From Solicola gregarius (lineage in GTDB: Bacteria > Actinomycetota > Actinomycetes > Propionibacteriales > Nocardioidaceae), in assembly GCF_025790165.1 (NCBI RefSeq), contig NZ_CP094970.1, positions 4,030,001 to 4,094,000 on the forward strand: a stretch of 64,000 nucleotides of DNA, given 5' to 3'. A program made the translations under genes and the position numbers. The notes under the pieces were generated by a model, which saw nothing but the letters and a program-made list of their open reading frames with translations, was not told the origin of the DNA and searched no databases. Of the stretch, positions 1 through 8,883 are shown piece by piece; position 1 is the first letter of the stretch; each line of letters opens with the position of its first letter.

Positions 1-803
1 CGATCCACTCCGTCGCAGACTCGGGAAACCAGCTGTTGTTACTGCTCGGGGGCAAGGCGGCGAAGCGGCGGGCCGATGCGAAGCATCCGTTCGGATACGG
101 CCGCGAGCGTTATGTGTACAGCTTCATCGTGGCGATCGTGCTGTTCAGTGTCGGCGGGCTGTTCGCGCTGTACGAGGCGTACCACAAGTGGCAGGACCCG
201 CACGGATTCGACGAGTGGCAGTGGGTGCCGATCGCCGTGCTCCTCGGTGCGATCGTCGCGGAGAGCTTCTCCTTCCGCACCGCGATCCGCGAGACCAACC
301 AGGTGCGTGGCCAGCAGAGCCTCGCCCGGTTCATTCGTACGTCCAAGGCGCCCGAGCTGCCGGTGATCCTGCTCGAGGACCTAGGAGCGCTCGTCGGCCT
401 GGTGTTCGCGTTGTTCGGTGTCTCGATGACCCTGGTGACCGACGACGGTCGATGGGACGCTGCCGGTACGGCCGGGATCGGCGTCCTGCTCGTCGCGATC
501 GCCGTCGTGCTTGCCATCGAGACGAAGTCGCTGCTGCTCGGCGAGAGCGCGACCCGCGCGCACGTCGAGCAGATCGAGGCGGCGGTCGCAACCGGCGGCG
601 AAACGTCGGTCATCCATCTGCGCACCATGCATCTCGGTCCCGACGAGCTCCTGGTCGCGGCGAAGATCGCGGTGACCAGGCAGGAGACCGGCACCGAGAT
701 AGCCGAGGCGATCGACGCCGCCGAGCGGCGGATTCGCGATGCCGTACCGATCGCCCGCGTCATCTATCTCGAACCGGACGTTCGCCGCCCCGCGCAACGC
801 TGA
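1..803 (+). CDS. Cation diffusion facilitator transporter (5' end cut by window)
   Basis: The reading frame is open from base 3, so the start codon lies outside the window; 266 residues are visible. It begins with an HSVAD metal-site motif followed by a GNQLLLLLGG stretch, the signature of the second membrane helix of ZnT9-like cation diffusion facilitators. Hydrophobic helices follow (starting FIVAIVLFSVGG, WVPIAVLLGAIVAE, LEDLGALVGLVFALFG and IGVLLVAIAVVLAIE). The LEDLGALVG segment carries the acidic residue expected in the fifth helix. About 85 residues of soluble C-terminal domain end the protein. The family exchanges Zn2+ or another divalent cation for protons across the plasma membrane. 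The metal cannot be read from sequence. Confidence 0.85.
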   Translation, partial: IHSVADSGNQLLLLLGGKAAKRRADAKHPFGYGRERYVYSFIVAIVLFSVGGLFALYEAYHKWQDPHGFDEWQWVPIAVLLGAIVAESFSFRTAIRETNQVRGQQSLARFIRTSKAPELPVILLEDLGALVGLVFALFGVSMTLVTDDGRWDAAGTAGIGVLLVAIAVVLAIETKSLLLGESATRAHVEQIEAAVATGGETSVIHLRTMHLGPDELLVAAKIAVTRQETGTEIAEAIDAAERRIRDAVPIARVIYLEPDVRRPAQR

Positions 804-1091
804 CCCGCGACCAGGTCCGGTTGCCCTGCCGCTCGGGTGGGCGAGCGCCGACCCGCGCGTACGACGGAGGCGTCGAAGTTCCTCCGAAGAAGTCGCCCTG
901 ACCGGGAATACCGCCGGGGCGGATGGGCGTTCGGACACGATGACGACGGCTCGGGTGGCTCTTCAGAATCTCGCCGACGGGGGCAGCTGCCATGGGTCCG
1001 ATGCGAATCGCGACCGGTCGAGCTCGGGCCGGCCTGTGCCGTCGTGACGAGTGTGGCCGGTCGGTGTGAAGCACGTCACCGAGAAATTCAT
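804..1091. other. Gene-free stretch
   Basis: This stretch lies between the transporter stop codon and the tetR promoter. Open frames on both strands lack ribosome binding sites and recognisable protein character. I see no strong hairpin with a T run and no RNA gene. The regulatory signals begin at 1092. Confidence 0.5.
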
Positions 1092-1120
1092 TTGTCTCAT
1101 CGAGTCCACCGACGTAGAGT
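1092..1120 (+). promoter_or_regulatory. Predicted promoter of the tetR gene
   Basis: TTGTCT (1092-1097) and TAGAGT (1115-1120) are separated by 17 bp, a good housekeeping-sigma promoter for a high-GC actinobacterium. The predicted transcription start, about 1127, falls inside the palindrome at 1124-1150, which fits autorepression by the TetR protein. Confidence 0.6.
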
Positions 1121-1123
1121 TCC

Positions 1124-1150
1124 GATGAAACGAAACCGTTCCGTTTCATC
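1124..1150. promoter_or_regulatory. Palindromic operator, probable TetR site
   Basis: Perfect 9-bp arms GATGAAACG and CGTTTCATC flank a core that is itself nearly symmetrical, so 24 of the 26 paired positions match around a centre at 1137. It overlaps the predicted transcription start and lies 21 bp before the tetR start codon. No matching palindrome is visible before the MFS gene, so the pump may be controlled by read-through from this promoter. Confidence 0.6.
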
Positions 1151-1171
1151 CGACCGTGAAGAGGCATCCAG

Positions 1172-1801
1172 ATGACACCCGCGACGAAGACCGACGAGAC
1201 GCCGAGCGTGGCGAGTCGTCCCCGTGTCGCGGGTGAGCGTGAGGCGCAGATTCTGGACGCGACTCTCGACGTACTGTGCGAGGTCGGGTACGACCGGCTG
1301 ACAATGGACGCCGTCGCCAACGCCTCGAAGGCCAGCAAGGCAACGCTGTACCGTCGCTGGTCGACCAAGGGCGACCTCGTGGTCGACGCCCTCGTACGCG
1401 CGAAGGGCGCGCCATGCGTCGTCAACTCCGACACGGGCAGTCTGCGCGACGACCTGATCGAGTCGACCTGCCACGACACCGGGCTGAGCGACGCGATGAC
1501 GATGTCGCTGTTCGCGGGCCTGGTCTCGGCCATCCAGCACGACGCAGACTTCGCTGCCGCGTTCCACGAGCGGTTCCTGCGACCGAAGGTCGAGCAGACG
1601 ATGGTGCTCTTCGAGCGCGCTCGTGACCGGGGTGAGATCGCCGAGGGTGTCGACGCAGACCTGATCAGCTCCGTGCTGCCGGCGGTCGCACTGCACCGCA
1701 CGTTCATTCTCGGCATACCGACCGACGACTCGATGGTCGAACGGATCGTCGACGAGGTCGTCATGCCTGCCGTCAAGTGCGCACCTCGGGATACGCGCTA
1801 A
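1172..1801 (+). CDS. TetR/AcrR family transcriptional regulator
   Basis: The protein has 209 residues. An N-terminal TetR helix-turn-helix spans about residues 20-65, including the typical recognition-helix segment KATLYRRWSTKGDL. The remainder is a helical ligand-binding and dimerisation domain of the AcrR type. The ATG at 1172 has a GAAGAGG ribosome site upstream. A strong palindrome overlaps its predicted transcription start. The MFS efflux gene follows 85 bp downstream on the same strand, so the regulator probably represses itself and the pump until an effector binds. The effector is unknown. Confidence 0.85.
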   Translation: MTPATKTDETPSVASRPRVAGEREAQILDATLDVLCEVGYDRLTMDAVANASKASKATLYRRWSTKGDLVVDALVRAKGAPCVVNSDTGSLRDDLIESTCHDTGLSDAMTMSLFAGLVSAIQHDADFAAAFHERFLRPKVEQTMVLFERARDRGEIAEGVDADLISSVLPAVALHRTFILGIPTDDSMVERIVDEVVMPAVKCAPRDTR

Positions 1802-1886
1802 CCACCCACCCGTCCACTACGACCTCGCACATCCCAGTGATCGCGCTTTACCACTAGAACCGAACCTTTAGACGAAAAGGAATGTC

Positions 1887-3479
1887 ATGACGACGAGCCT
1901 GCAAGAAAAGGGCCCGGGGGCGTCTGACCCAGCCCGGCAACGAAACCTCGGGATCGCGCTGGTGGTCATCCTGACCGCCCAGCTGATGGTCGTGCTCGAC
2001 AGCACGATCGCCAACATCGCGATTCCCTACATCGCAAACGATCTCGACTTCAGCGACGCTGGCCAGTCGTGGATCATCACCGGCTACACGATCGCGTTCG
2101 GCGGCTTGCTGCTGCTCGGTGGCCGCCTCGGTGACCTGTTCGGCCGCCGGCGGGTGTTCATGGGCGGCGTACTGCTGTTCTCGCTCGCATCCTTGCTCGG
2201 CGGCATCTCCTCGAACCAGGAGCTGCTGCTGGCGTCGCGTGCGCTGCAGGGAGTCGGTGCGGCCATCGCGAGCCCGACCGCGCTCGCGCTGATCACGACC
2301 AACTTCCCGGCCGGCAAGGCACGCAACCGGGCCTTCTCCGCGTACGCCACGATGTCGGGCGTCGGTGCCGCCGTCGGCCTGATCCTCGGTGGATGGTTGA
2401 CCGAGTACTCCTGGCGCTGGACGTTCCTGATCAACGTGCCGGTCGGCATCGCCGCCGCCGCTCTGGCGCCGATCTACCTCAACGAGAGTGCGCGGCGCCG
2501 CGTTGCGCTCGACATCCCGGGTGCGCTCACCGGTACCGGTGGCCTGGTCGGCATCGTGTACGGCCTGACGCGCGCCGCCGAGGAGAGCTGGGGCGACACC
2601 TGGACCATCACCTCGCTCGCCGCGGGTGTCGCGCTGCTCGCGGTCTTCATCCAGATCGAGCGGACGGTCAAGGAGCCGTTGCTGCCGTTCCGGATCCTCG
2701 CGAACCGCACTCGCGCGGTCAGCTTCCTAGCGATGATGCTGGTGCCGGCGGCGATGTTCGCGATGTTCTACTTCCTCGCCATCGTGGTGCAGGAGGGTAT
2801 GGGCTACAGCTCGCTCGAAACCGGGTTCGCGTTCCTGCCGTTCAGTGCGGGGCTCATCGTCGCAGCCGCCATCGCATCGAACCTTATGTCGCGCGTCGAC
2901 CCCCGTTGGCTGGCGGGGGGAGGAACGCTCCTGGGTGCGATCGCGCTGTACGGCTTCTCCCGGATCCCGTACAACGACGGTACGGGTAGCCCGCAGGCCT
3001 TGCAGAACATCGGCGTGGACGCCTCGTACGCCACCGACCTGCTTCCGTGGATCATCGTGATGTCCGTCGGCATGGGCTTCGTGTTCGTGCCCCTCACTGT
3101 GACGGCGGTGCACGGTGTCGGCAACGAGGACTCGGGCATCGGGGCCGGCGTCCTGAACGCGATGCAGCAGATCGGCGGTGCGCTCGGCCTTGCGACGTTG
3201 AGCACGGTCGCGGTCAACGCGACCAAGGACAAGGCCAACGAGATCGCGGCGGGTGCGCAGAAGCTGATGGCGCAGCTGCCGGGCGGCGAAAGCGGGCCGG
3301 TGAAGGAGTTCCAGGAAGCCGTCGGCAACGTGGCATTCGCGCACGGCGCGACTCTCGCGTTCGTCGTGGGTGCCGGGATGATGCTGGCAGGCTCGCTGAT
3401 CACTCTGCTGTTCCTCAACGCCAGCCACGAGGAGATCAACGACAACGAGGGCGAGGCCGAGCCGGTAGCGGTCGCGTAG
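1887..3479 (+). CDS. DHA2-family MFS drug/proton antiporter (EmrB/QacA type)
   Basis: The protein has 530 residues with about 14 predicted membrane helices, the length and topology of the EmrB/QacA branch of the major facilitator superfamily. The motif between helices 2 and 3 is clear (GGRLGDLFGRRRVF), as is the antiporter motif C region near GVGAAIASPTALAL. The first helix carries the family motif VVLDSTIANIAIPYI. An AAAAGG ribosome site precedes the ATG. It is probably a proton-driven exporter of lipophilic drugs or metabolites, paired with the adjacent TetR gene. A strong terminator follows the gene. Substrates cannot be deduced. Confidence 0.88.
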   Translation: MTTSLQEKGPGASDPARQRNLGIALVVILTAQLMVVLDSTIANIAIPYIANDLDFSDAGQSWIITGYTIAFGGLLLLGGRLGDLFGRRRVFMGGVLLFSLASLLGGISSNQELLLASRALQGVGAAIASPTALALITTNFPAGKARNRAFSAYATMSGVGAAVGLILGGWLTEYSWRWTFLINVPVGIAAAALAPIYLNESARRRVALDIPGALTGTGGLVGIVYGLTRAAEESWGDTWTITSLAAGVALLAVFIQIERTVKEPLLPFRILANRTRAVSFLAMMLVPAAMFAMFYFLAIVVQEGMGYSSLETGFAFLPFSAGLIVAAAIASNLMSRVDPRWLAGGGTLLGAIALYGFSRIPYNDGTGSPQALQNIGVDASYATDLLPWIIVMSVGMGFVFVPLTVTAVHGVGNEDSGIGAGVLNAMQQIGGALGLATLSTVAVNATKDKANEIAAGAQKLMAQLPGGESGPVKEFQEAVGNVAFAHGATLAFVVGAGMMLAGSLITLLFLNASHEEINDNEGEAEPVAVA

Positions 3480-3525
3480 GCATCGAGTCGAGCGTCGCGC
3501 CGCACAGGGGACGGCGCGGGAATCG

Positions 3526-3565
3526 GGAGCCCGGTCGGCAACTGCCGACCGGGCTCCGGCTTTTT
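3526..3565 (+). terminator. Rho-independent terminator after the MFS gene
   Basis: A GC-rich hairpin (arms GGAGCCCGGTCGGCA and TGCCGACCGGGCTCC, 15 complementary bases, realistically a 13-bp stem with a 6-nt loop) is followed by a T run at 3561-3565. It separates the pump transcript from the SOS-controlled gene downstream. Confidence 0.88.
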
Positions 3566-3597
3566 GCGAATCCGTCCGCCGCACGGTTGCGCAGTCA

Positions 3598-3613
3598 TCG
3601 AACATGTGTTCGA
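3598..3613. promoter_or_regulatory. LexA (SOS) box
   Basis: TCGAAC-ATGT-GTTCGA is a perfect match to the actinobacterial SOS box, two TCGAAC half sites in inverted orientation four bases apart. It lies 8 bp before the preferred start codon of the Rv2578c-like gene. The ATG at 3604 is inside the box, which argues against it as the translation start. Confidence 0.85.
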
Positions 3614-3621
3614 CTAGGGCG

Positions 3622-4656
3622 ATGCGATGGGCGGGCCAGAACATCGATTCCGACGAGTGTGGTGCGCTGCCGGGGCTGGGACGCCTCGACGGCCTGATCA
3701 GGAGTGTGACGACGCCGGAGTTCGACGGCGTCACCTTCCACGAGGTGGCCGCGAAGTCGGCGCTCAACCGGGTGCCGGGCGGCTCGCGGATGCCGTTCGG
3801 CTGGACCGTCAACCCCTACCGAGGCTGTACGCACGCGTGCGTGTACTGCTATGCGCGCGGCTCCCACGAATGGCTCGACCTCGACGCCGGGCGTGACTTC
3901 GACTCGCAGATCGTCGTCAAGACGAACGTGTCGGACGTTCTGCGGAGCGAGCTCGCCCGTCGTTCGTGGAGCCGGGAGCTGGTCGCCCTCGGCACCAACA
4001 CCGACCCGTACCAGCGCGCGGAGGGCCGCTACCGGTTGATGCCGGGCATCATCGAGGCGCTGGTCGACGCGCGTACGCCGTTCTCGATCCTCACCAAGGG
4101 CACCCTGCTGCGCCGCGACCTCCCGCTGCTGGTCGAGGCGGCGCGTACGGTGCCCGTCGGTGTGGGTGTCTCGATCGCGATCGGCGACCCGCAGCTGCAT
4201 GACCTCGTCGAGCCGGGCACGCCATCGCCGCGGGCCCGGCTCGCGCTCGTCCGGGCGCTCGCCGACGCCGGGCTGCGCTGCGGGGTGATGATCGCGCCCG
4301 TGCTTCCGTGGGTCACCGACTCCCGCGCGGCGCTGGAGCGGTTGATCGGCGATATCGCGGATGCCGGCGGCGCGGGTGCGACCGTGCTGCCGCTCCATCT
4401 GCGCCACGGCGCTCGCGAGTGGTACTTCGCCTGGCTGGAGCGCCATCGGCCGGGCCTGGTCGGGCGCTACCGGGCGCTCTACGGCGGCGACGCGTACGTG
4501 CCCGAGTGGTACGAGCAGCGACTGCGCGCCCGGGTGGTGCCGATCCTGCGCCGGTACGGGCTGGAGTCGGCGTACGGGATGCGCGGCCTCGACGAGGACG
4601 ACCGCGCCGCCGCCGTCGCCAGCCCGCCGCGCGAGCCGGAGCCGACGCTGTTCTGA
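3622..4656 (+). CDS. Rv2578c-family radical SAM protein, SOS-regulated
   Basis: The protein has 344 residues and resembles mycobacterial Rv2578c along its length, as I recall that sequence. It carries a radical SAM CxxxCxxC cluster motif (C69, C73, C76 in GCTHACVYC), then IVVKTNV and GTNTDPYQ. The start at 3622 gives an N-terminus MRWAGQ like the mycobacterial MRWDGQ; the upstream ATG at 3604 sits within the LexA box. These proteins are related to spore photoproduct lyase-like enzymes, but their reaction is undetermined. Mycobacterial Rv2578c belongs to the DNA-damage regulon as I recall. With the perfect SOS box here, a DNA repair or damage-response role is a fair inference. Confidence 0.88.
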   Translation: MRWAGQNIDSDECGALPGLGRLDGLIRSVTTPEFDGVTFHEVAAKSALNRVPGGSRMPFGWTVNPYRGCTHACVYCYARGSHEWLDLDAGRDFDSQIVVKTNVSDVLRSELARRSWSRELVALGTNTDPYQRAEGRYRLMPGIIEALVDARTPFSILTKGTLLRRDLPLLVEAARTVPVGVGVSIAIGDPQLHDLVEPGTPSPRARLALVRALADAGLRCGVMIAPVLPWVTDSRAALERLIGDIADAGGAGATVLPLHLRHGAREWYFAWLERHRPGLVGRYRALYGGDAYVPEWYEQRLRARVVPILRRYGLESAYGMRGLDEDDRAAAVASPPREPEPTLF

Positions 4657-4678
4657 CGCGGGTCCGTAGCCTGGGCCG

Positions 4679-5107
4679 ATGCCGTACACCTCAGCGTTCC
4701 CACCGTTCGCCGTCACCGTCGACATGGTCGTGCTCGCCGACGCCGGCCGGCAGGTGCTGCTGGTCCGTCGCGGCGGGCCGCCGTACGAAGGTTCGCTCGC
4801 GCTGCCCGGCGGGTTCGTGGAGATCGACGAGTCGCTCGACGCGGCCGCCCGACGCGAGCTCGCCGAGGAGACCGGTGTCGACATATCGAAGGTGCCCATC
4901 GCACAGGTCGGCGCGTACGGCGAGCCCGACCGCGACCCGCGCGGGCGGACCGTGAGCATCGCGTACGTCGCGCTGCTCGACCAGGTCGTCGAGGCGACGG
5001 CGGGAGACGATGCCGCGGCGGCCGGCTGGCATCGAGTCGAGGAGCTCGACGAAGCGCGGCTCGCGTTCGACCACGCACGGATACTCGCCGACGCGATGCA
5101 CCGCTAG
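4679..5107 (+). CDS. NUDIX hydrolase
   Basis: The protein has 142 residues with a complete Nudix box at residues 45-67: G45, E51, R59-E60, E63-E64, G66. These residues bind the divalent metal and position the diphosphate. The RRGGPPYEGSLALPGG run before the box is common in ADP-ribose or sugar-nucleotide hydrolases, but the substrate cannot be assigned. The gene begins 22 bp after the radical SAM gene, so the two may share the SOS-controlled transcript. That would suit a nucleotide-sanitising role, which is inference. Confidence 0.85.
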   Translation: MPYTSAFPPFAVTVDMVVLADAGRQVLLVRRGGPPYEGSLALPGGFVEIDESLDAAARRELAEETGVDISKVPIAQVGAYGEPDRDPRGRTVSIAYVALLDQVVEATAGDDAAAAGWHRVEELDEARLAFDHARILADAMHR

Positions 5108-5193
5108 GGTCGAACCGCGCCATACACAGGCTCGTCCACAGATCACAGGCGCGCCGTCGCGAGACGTCGGTGGTAGCCCATATCGTCGGTGGC

Positions 5194-8100
5194 ATGGTGG
5201 ATTGGGCGGCGGCGCTGAGCGACTCGGCGATCGAGGCCGCGGTAGGTACCCCAGCGTTCCAGCGCGGTGCGGCGTACGCGCGCGACGGCCATGTCGGCCA
5301 CGTCAAGGTCAACCGAAACGTGATCTTCGGGCGGGTTCGCGGCACCGCCGCCGATCCGTACCAGCTGATCGTGGTGGCCGAGCACGACATCTCGGCGACG
5401 CGGGTCTCCGCGACGTGCACCTGCCCGGTCGGCGTCAACTGCAAGCACGCCGCGGCCGCGATGATCGCGGCGCGTGACCACGTCGCCCCGCTGCCGGTCA
5501 CCCGCTCGACGGGTTGGCGGCGCGCACTCGACGACTTCGTCCGGTCGAACGACGCCCCGCTGCCCGACGAGGCGCCGCTGGCGTTGCAGTTCACCGCCAC
5601 GCGTGACTCGGCCGCCGCGTACGACCCTCGACTCGAGCAGCTGCGTAGGGTCACGATCCGTCCGCTGATGCTGGGCAAGCGCGGGCGTTGGATCCGTGCC
5701 GGCATCTCGTGGCGAGACCTGCGCGACCCCTGGCGGCAGACGCCGTGCCGGTCCGATCATGTCGAGCTGCTCCGGCAGGTGTACGCGAGCGCGGGCGACG
5801 CGACCCGCTATGCGTACGACCAGGCGGAGCTCGATCTCGGTGACTTCCCGCCCGCGATCTGGAAGCTGCTCGCCGAGGCCCGCGAGATCGGCCTCGACCT
5901 CGTCGGCCGCAGCCACGGGCCGGTGGGTCTCCGCGCCGTCGGCGCCGCGGTCTTCCTCGATGTCTCGCGCGGCACGGACCGCGACGTCACGCTCGCGCCC
6001 GGCGTGCGCATCGGCGATGAGCGAGTGCCGATCGGTTCGGTCGGGCTGCTCGGCTGGCCGCCCCATGGCCTGTTCCGCGAGACTGGCGGCTCGCTGGAGC
6101 TGGTGCCGCTCGCCGAGCCGCCCAGTGAGCACGTCACGCGGCTGCTGGGGGAGACGATCGCCATCCCGGCCGACGAAGTCGACGCGTTCGTGGCCGACTA
6201 CTACCCCGTGCTCGGTCGTGCCGTCGAGGTCCGGTCCAGCGACGACACCGTCGAGCTGCCCGAGATCGCCGCTCCACGGCTGCGGCTGTCGGCCGCCTTC
6301 CGGCCCGGCCACGAGGTGCGGCTCGGCTGGTCGTACGTCTACGCGGCCGACGACGACGAGCGAGCGTACCGGCTCGACGACCCGGCAGACGGGCGCCGCG
6401 ACCCCGGTGCCGAGCGCGAGCTGCTCGTCCGCGCGACCCGCATCGTCTCGCGCTGGAGCGGCCTGCTCGACAGGTCCGGCATGATCGCGGCGGACGCGGT
6501 GCTGCACGGCATGGACACCGCCGCATTCGTCGAGGACGCCCTGCCGGTGCTCGACGCCGAGCCGGTGATCGACGTGGACACGAGCGGCGAGGTCCCGGCC
6601 TACGCGGCCGCCGACGGCACGCCGCTCGTTCGTGTCTCGGCGACCGACGACGCCGACGGCACCGACTGGTTCGACCTGCGGGTCACGGTCAGCGTCGGCG
6701 GTGAGGATGTCCCGTTCGAGCAGCTGTTCGCCGCGCTCGCCCGCGGCGACTCGCAGCTGATCCTCGACAGCGGTACGTACTTCCGCATCGACGACCCCGG
6801 TCTCGATCGCCTCCGGAGGCTGATCGAGGAGGCCCGGTCGCTGCAGGATCGCGACTCCGACGGCCTCCGGATCAGCCCGTTCCAGGTCGGCCTGTGGGAG
6901 GAGCTGGTCGAGCTGGGTGTCGTGGGCTCGCAGAGCCGCCGCTGGCAGCGGCGCGTCGACGGCCTGCTCGACCTCGACTCGATCGAGCCGCTCGACGTAC
7001 CCGCGAGTGTCGACGCCGTGCTGCGCCCGTACCAGCTCGACGGGTTCCGGTGGCTGAGCTTCCTGTACGAGCACCGCCTCGGCGGCATCCTCGCCGACGA
7101 CATGGGCCTCGGCAAGACGCTTCAGACGCTCGCGATGATCGTGCGCGCCCGCGCGACCGAGCCTGCCGCGGGCCCGTTCCTCGTCGTCGCGCCGACCAGC
7201 GTCGTACAGAACTGGGCGCGCGAGTGCGAGCGGTTCACACCGGGTCTGCAGCTGGTCTCCATCACCGAGACCGCTGCCCGTCGCGGTATGCCGCTGCGCG
7301 CCGCGGTGGGGCATGCCGACGTCGTCGTCACGTCGTACGCCCTCTTCCGGCTCGAGTACGACGCGTACGACGCGCTCGACTGGTCGGGGCTGGTGCTCGA
7401 CGAGGCGCAGTTCGTGAAGAACCACCAGGCCAAGACGTACCAGTGCGTACGCCGACTCGCGGCACCGTTCAAGGTCGCGATCACCGGTACGCCGCTGGAG
7501 AACAGCCTGATGGACCTGTGGTCGATGCTGTCGATCGTGGCGCCGGGGCTGTTCCCGAACCCGAACCACTTCAAGGAGCGCTTCCGCAACCCGATCGAGC
7601 GCGGCAAGGACACCGAGGCCCTCGAGAGCCTGCGCCGCCGGGTGCGCCCGCTGATGCGCCGGCGTACCAAGGAGCTGGTCGCCGCCGATCTGCCCCCGAA
7701 GCAGGAGCAGGTCCTCGAGGTGGTGCTGTCGCCGCAGCATCGCCGCCTGTACCAGACGCACCTGCAGCGCGAGCGGCAGAAGATCCTCCGCCTGCTCGAC
7801 GAGCCGGACGACAACCGCTTCACGATCCTGCGCTCCCTGACACTCCTGCGCCAGCTCAGCCTCGACCCGTACCTGATCGACGATGCCTACGCCGACGTTC
7901 GATCCAGCAAGGTCGACGCGCTGATGGAGCAGCTGGGCGAGGTCGTCGACGAGGGCCATCGCGCGCTCGTCTTCAGCCAGTTCACCCGGTTCCTCGGTCG
8001 GGTACGCGAGCGGCTCGACGCCGAGGGCATCGCGTACTCCTATCTCGACGGCACCACCCGCGACCGCGCCGCTGCCGTCGACGAGTTCAAGAGCGGTCGG

Positions 8101-8409
8101 GCGCCGGTGTTCCTGATCAGCCTCAAGGCCGGTGGGTTCGGGCTGAACCTCACCGAGGCCGACTACTGCTTCGTCCTCGACCCCTGGTGGAACCCCGCCG
8201 TCGAGGAGCAGGCGGTCGATCGCGCGCATCGCATCGGGCAGACCAGGCGGGTGATGATCTACCGCCTCGTATCGGCCGACACCATCGAGGAGAAGGTGAT
8301 GGAGCTCAAGGCCCGCAAGCGCGACCTCGTCGCGCGGGTGCTGGACGACACTGCCGGGGAGCTGTCCGCGCCGCTGTCCGCGAACGACATCCGCGGGTTG
8401 CTGGGCTGA
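5194..8409 (+). CDS. SWIM zinc finger, SNF2/Rad54-family helicase
   Basis: About 1071 residues from the ATG at 5194; an in-frame GTG at 5170 would add eight residues. Near residues 75-85 is a SWIM finger, CxCx5CxH (C75, C77, C83, H85). A long middle region leads to the SNF2 motor: Walker A ADDMGLGKT near residue 635, the DEAQ box near 735, and the C-terminal helicase block with GGFGLNL and QAVDRAHRIGQ near 980-1015. This is the standard bacterial HepA/SNF2 layout. Such proteins are ATP-driven DNA translocases thought to remodel protein-DNA complexes. Nothing adjacent suggests an operon partner beyond the repair-flavoured upstream genes. Confidence 0.9.
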   Translation: MVDWAAALSDSAIEAAVGTPAFQRGAAYARDGHVGHVKVNRNVIFGRVRGTAADPYQLIVVAEHDISATRVSATCTCPVGVNCKHAAAAMIAARDHVAPLPVTRSTGWRRALDDFVRSNDAPLPDEAPLALQFTATRDSAAAYDPRLEQLRRVTIRPLMLGKRGRWIRAGISWRDLRDPWRQTPCRSDHVELLRQVYASAGDATRYAYDQAELDLGDFPPAIWKLLAEAREIGLDLVGRSHGPVGLRAVGAAVFLDVSRGTDRDVTLAPGVRIGDERVPIGSVGLLGWPPHGLFRETGGSLELVPLAEPPSEHVTRLLGETIAIPADEVDAFVADYYPVLGRAVEVRSSDDTVELPEIAAPRLRLSAAFRPGHEVRLGWSYVYAADDDERAYRLDDPADGRRDPGAERELLVRATRIVSRWSGLLDRSGMIAADAVLHGMDTAAFVEDALPVLDAEPVIDVDTSGEVPAYAAADGTPLVRVSATDDADGTDWFDLRVTVSVGGEDVPFEQLFAALARGDSQLILDSGTYFRIDDPGLDRLRRLIEEARSLQDRDSDGLRISPFQVGLWEELVELGVVGSQSRRWQRRVDGLLDLDSIEPLDVPASVDAVLRPYQLDGFRWLSFLYEHRLGGILADDMGLGKTLQTLAMIVRARATEPAAGPFLVVAPTSVVQNWARECERFTPGLQLVSITETAARRGMPLRAAVGHADVVVTSYALFRLEYDAYDALDWSGLVLDEAQFVKNHQAKTYQCVRRLAAPFKVAITGTPLENSLMDLWSMLSIVAPGLFPNPNHFKERFRNPIERGKDTEALESLRRRVRPLMRRRTKELVAADLPPKQEQVLEVVLSPQHRRLYQTHLQRERQKILRLLDEPDDNRFTILRSLTLLRQLSLDPYLIDDAYADVRSSKVDALMEQLGEVVDEGHRALVFSQFTRFLGRVRERLDAEGIAYSYLDGTTRDRAAAVDEFKSGRAPVFLISLKAGGFGLNLTEADYCFVLDPWWNPAVEEQAVDRAHRIGQTRRVMIYRLVSADTIEEKVMELKARKRDLVARVLDDTAGELSAPLSANDIRGLLG

Positions 8410-8531
8410 GCGTCGTTTCTCGAATTGCTGTCGCCGCCCGCCCGAGCAGTTAGGTTGGGTGCTCGGGTTCGCGCAATGGGGCGCCGTTCGCAGATGTAAA
8501 ATGCAGTTACACGGGACGAGGAGTACGAACG

Positions 8532-8789
8532 ATGGCAGCGTGCGAGCACCTGCAGAGTGCTTCGTCGCCCGACCCACCCGAAGCCCTCGAGTGCCCGGAG
8601 TGTGTCGCGGCCGGCAGCAGCTGGGTCGGCCTGCGCCAATGCCTGAGCTGTGGGCAGGTCGGGTGCTGCGACTCGTCGACGCAGCGGCACGCATCCGCGC
8701 ACTACAACGCGACCGGCCACCCGACGGCCCGCTCGATCGAGCCGGGTGAGTTCTGGCGCTTCTGCTTCATCCACCGGGTCATCGGCTGA
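8532..8789 (+). CDS. UBP-type zinc finger domain protein
   Basis: An 85-residue protein consisting almost wholly of a ZnF-UBP domain. The zinc ligands are visible in order: CEH near the N-terminus, CPEC, CLSCGQVGCCD, HASAHYNATGHP and the final FIH. The tryptophan/phenylalanine pattern in GEFWRFCF matches stand-alone bacterial versions. In eukaryotes the domain binds the free C-terminus of ubiquitin; in bacteria its ligand is unknown. A GAGGAG ribosome site precedes the ATG, and a TAAAAT -10-like hexamer lies at 8497-8502. It is probably a cytoplasmic monocistronic gene. Confidence 0.85.
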   Translation: MAACEHLQSASSPDPPEALECPECVAAGSSWVGLRQCLSCGQVGCCDSSTQRHASAHYNATGHPTARSIEPGEFWRFCFIHRVIG

Positions 8790-8883
8790 CCGGAGCCGCC
8801 GCCGTACGCGGTGTCGGCGGCATCTGACACAGTGGATGTCCCGCCAGAGGGAGCGGGCAGGCCAGAGCGAACGGAGTGGACCT

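Noticed and set aside
3604-3621. ATG at 3604 as start of the radical SAM gene
   Set aside because: It lies inside a perfect LexA box, and the family N-terminus begins at 3622.
5143-8694. Very long open frame on the minus strand opposite the SNF2 helicase gene
   Set aside because: High GC with strong third-position bias leaves antisense frames open. The translation is Arg/Glu/Val-rich with no domain, while the + strand encodes a complete SNF2 protein.
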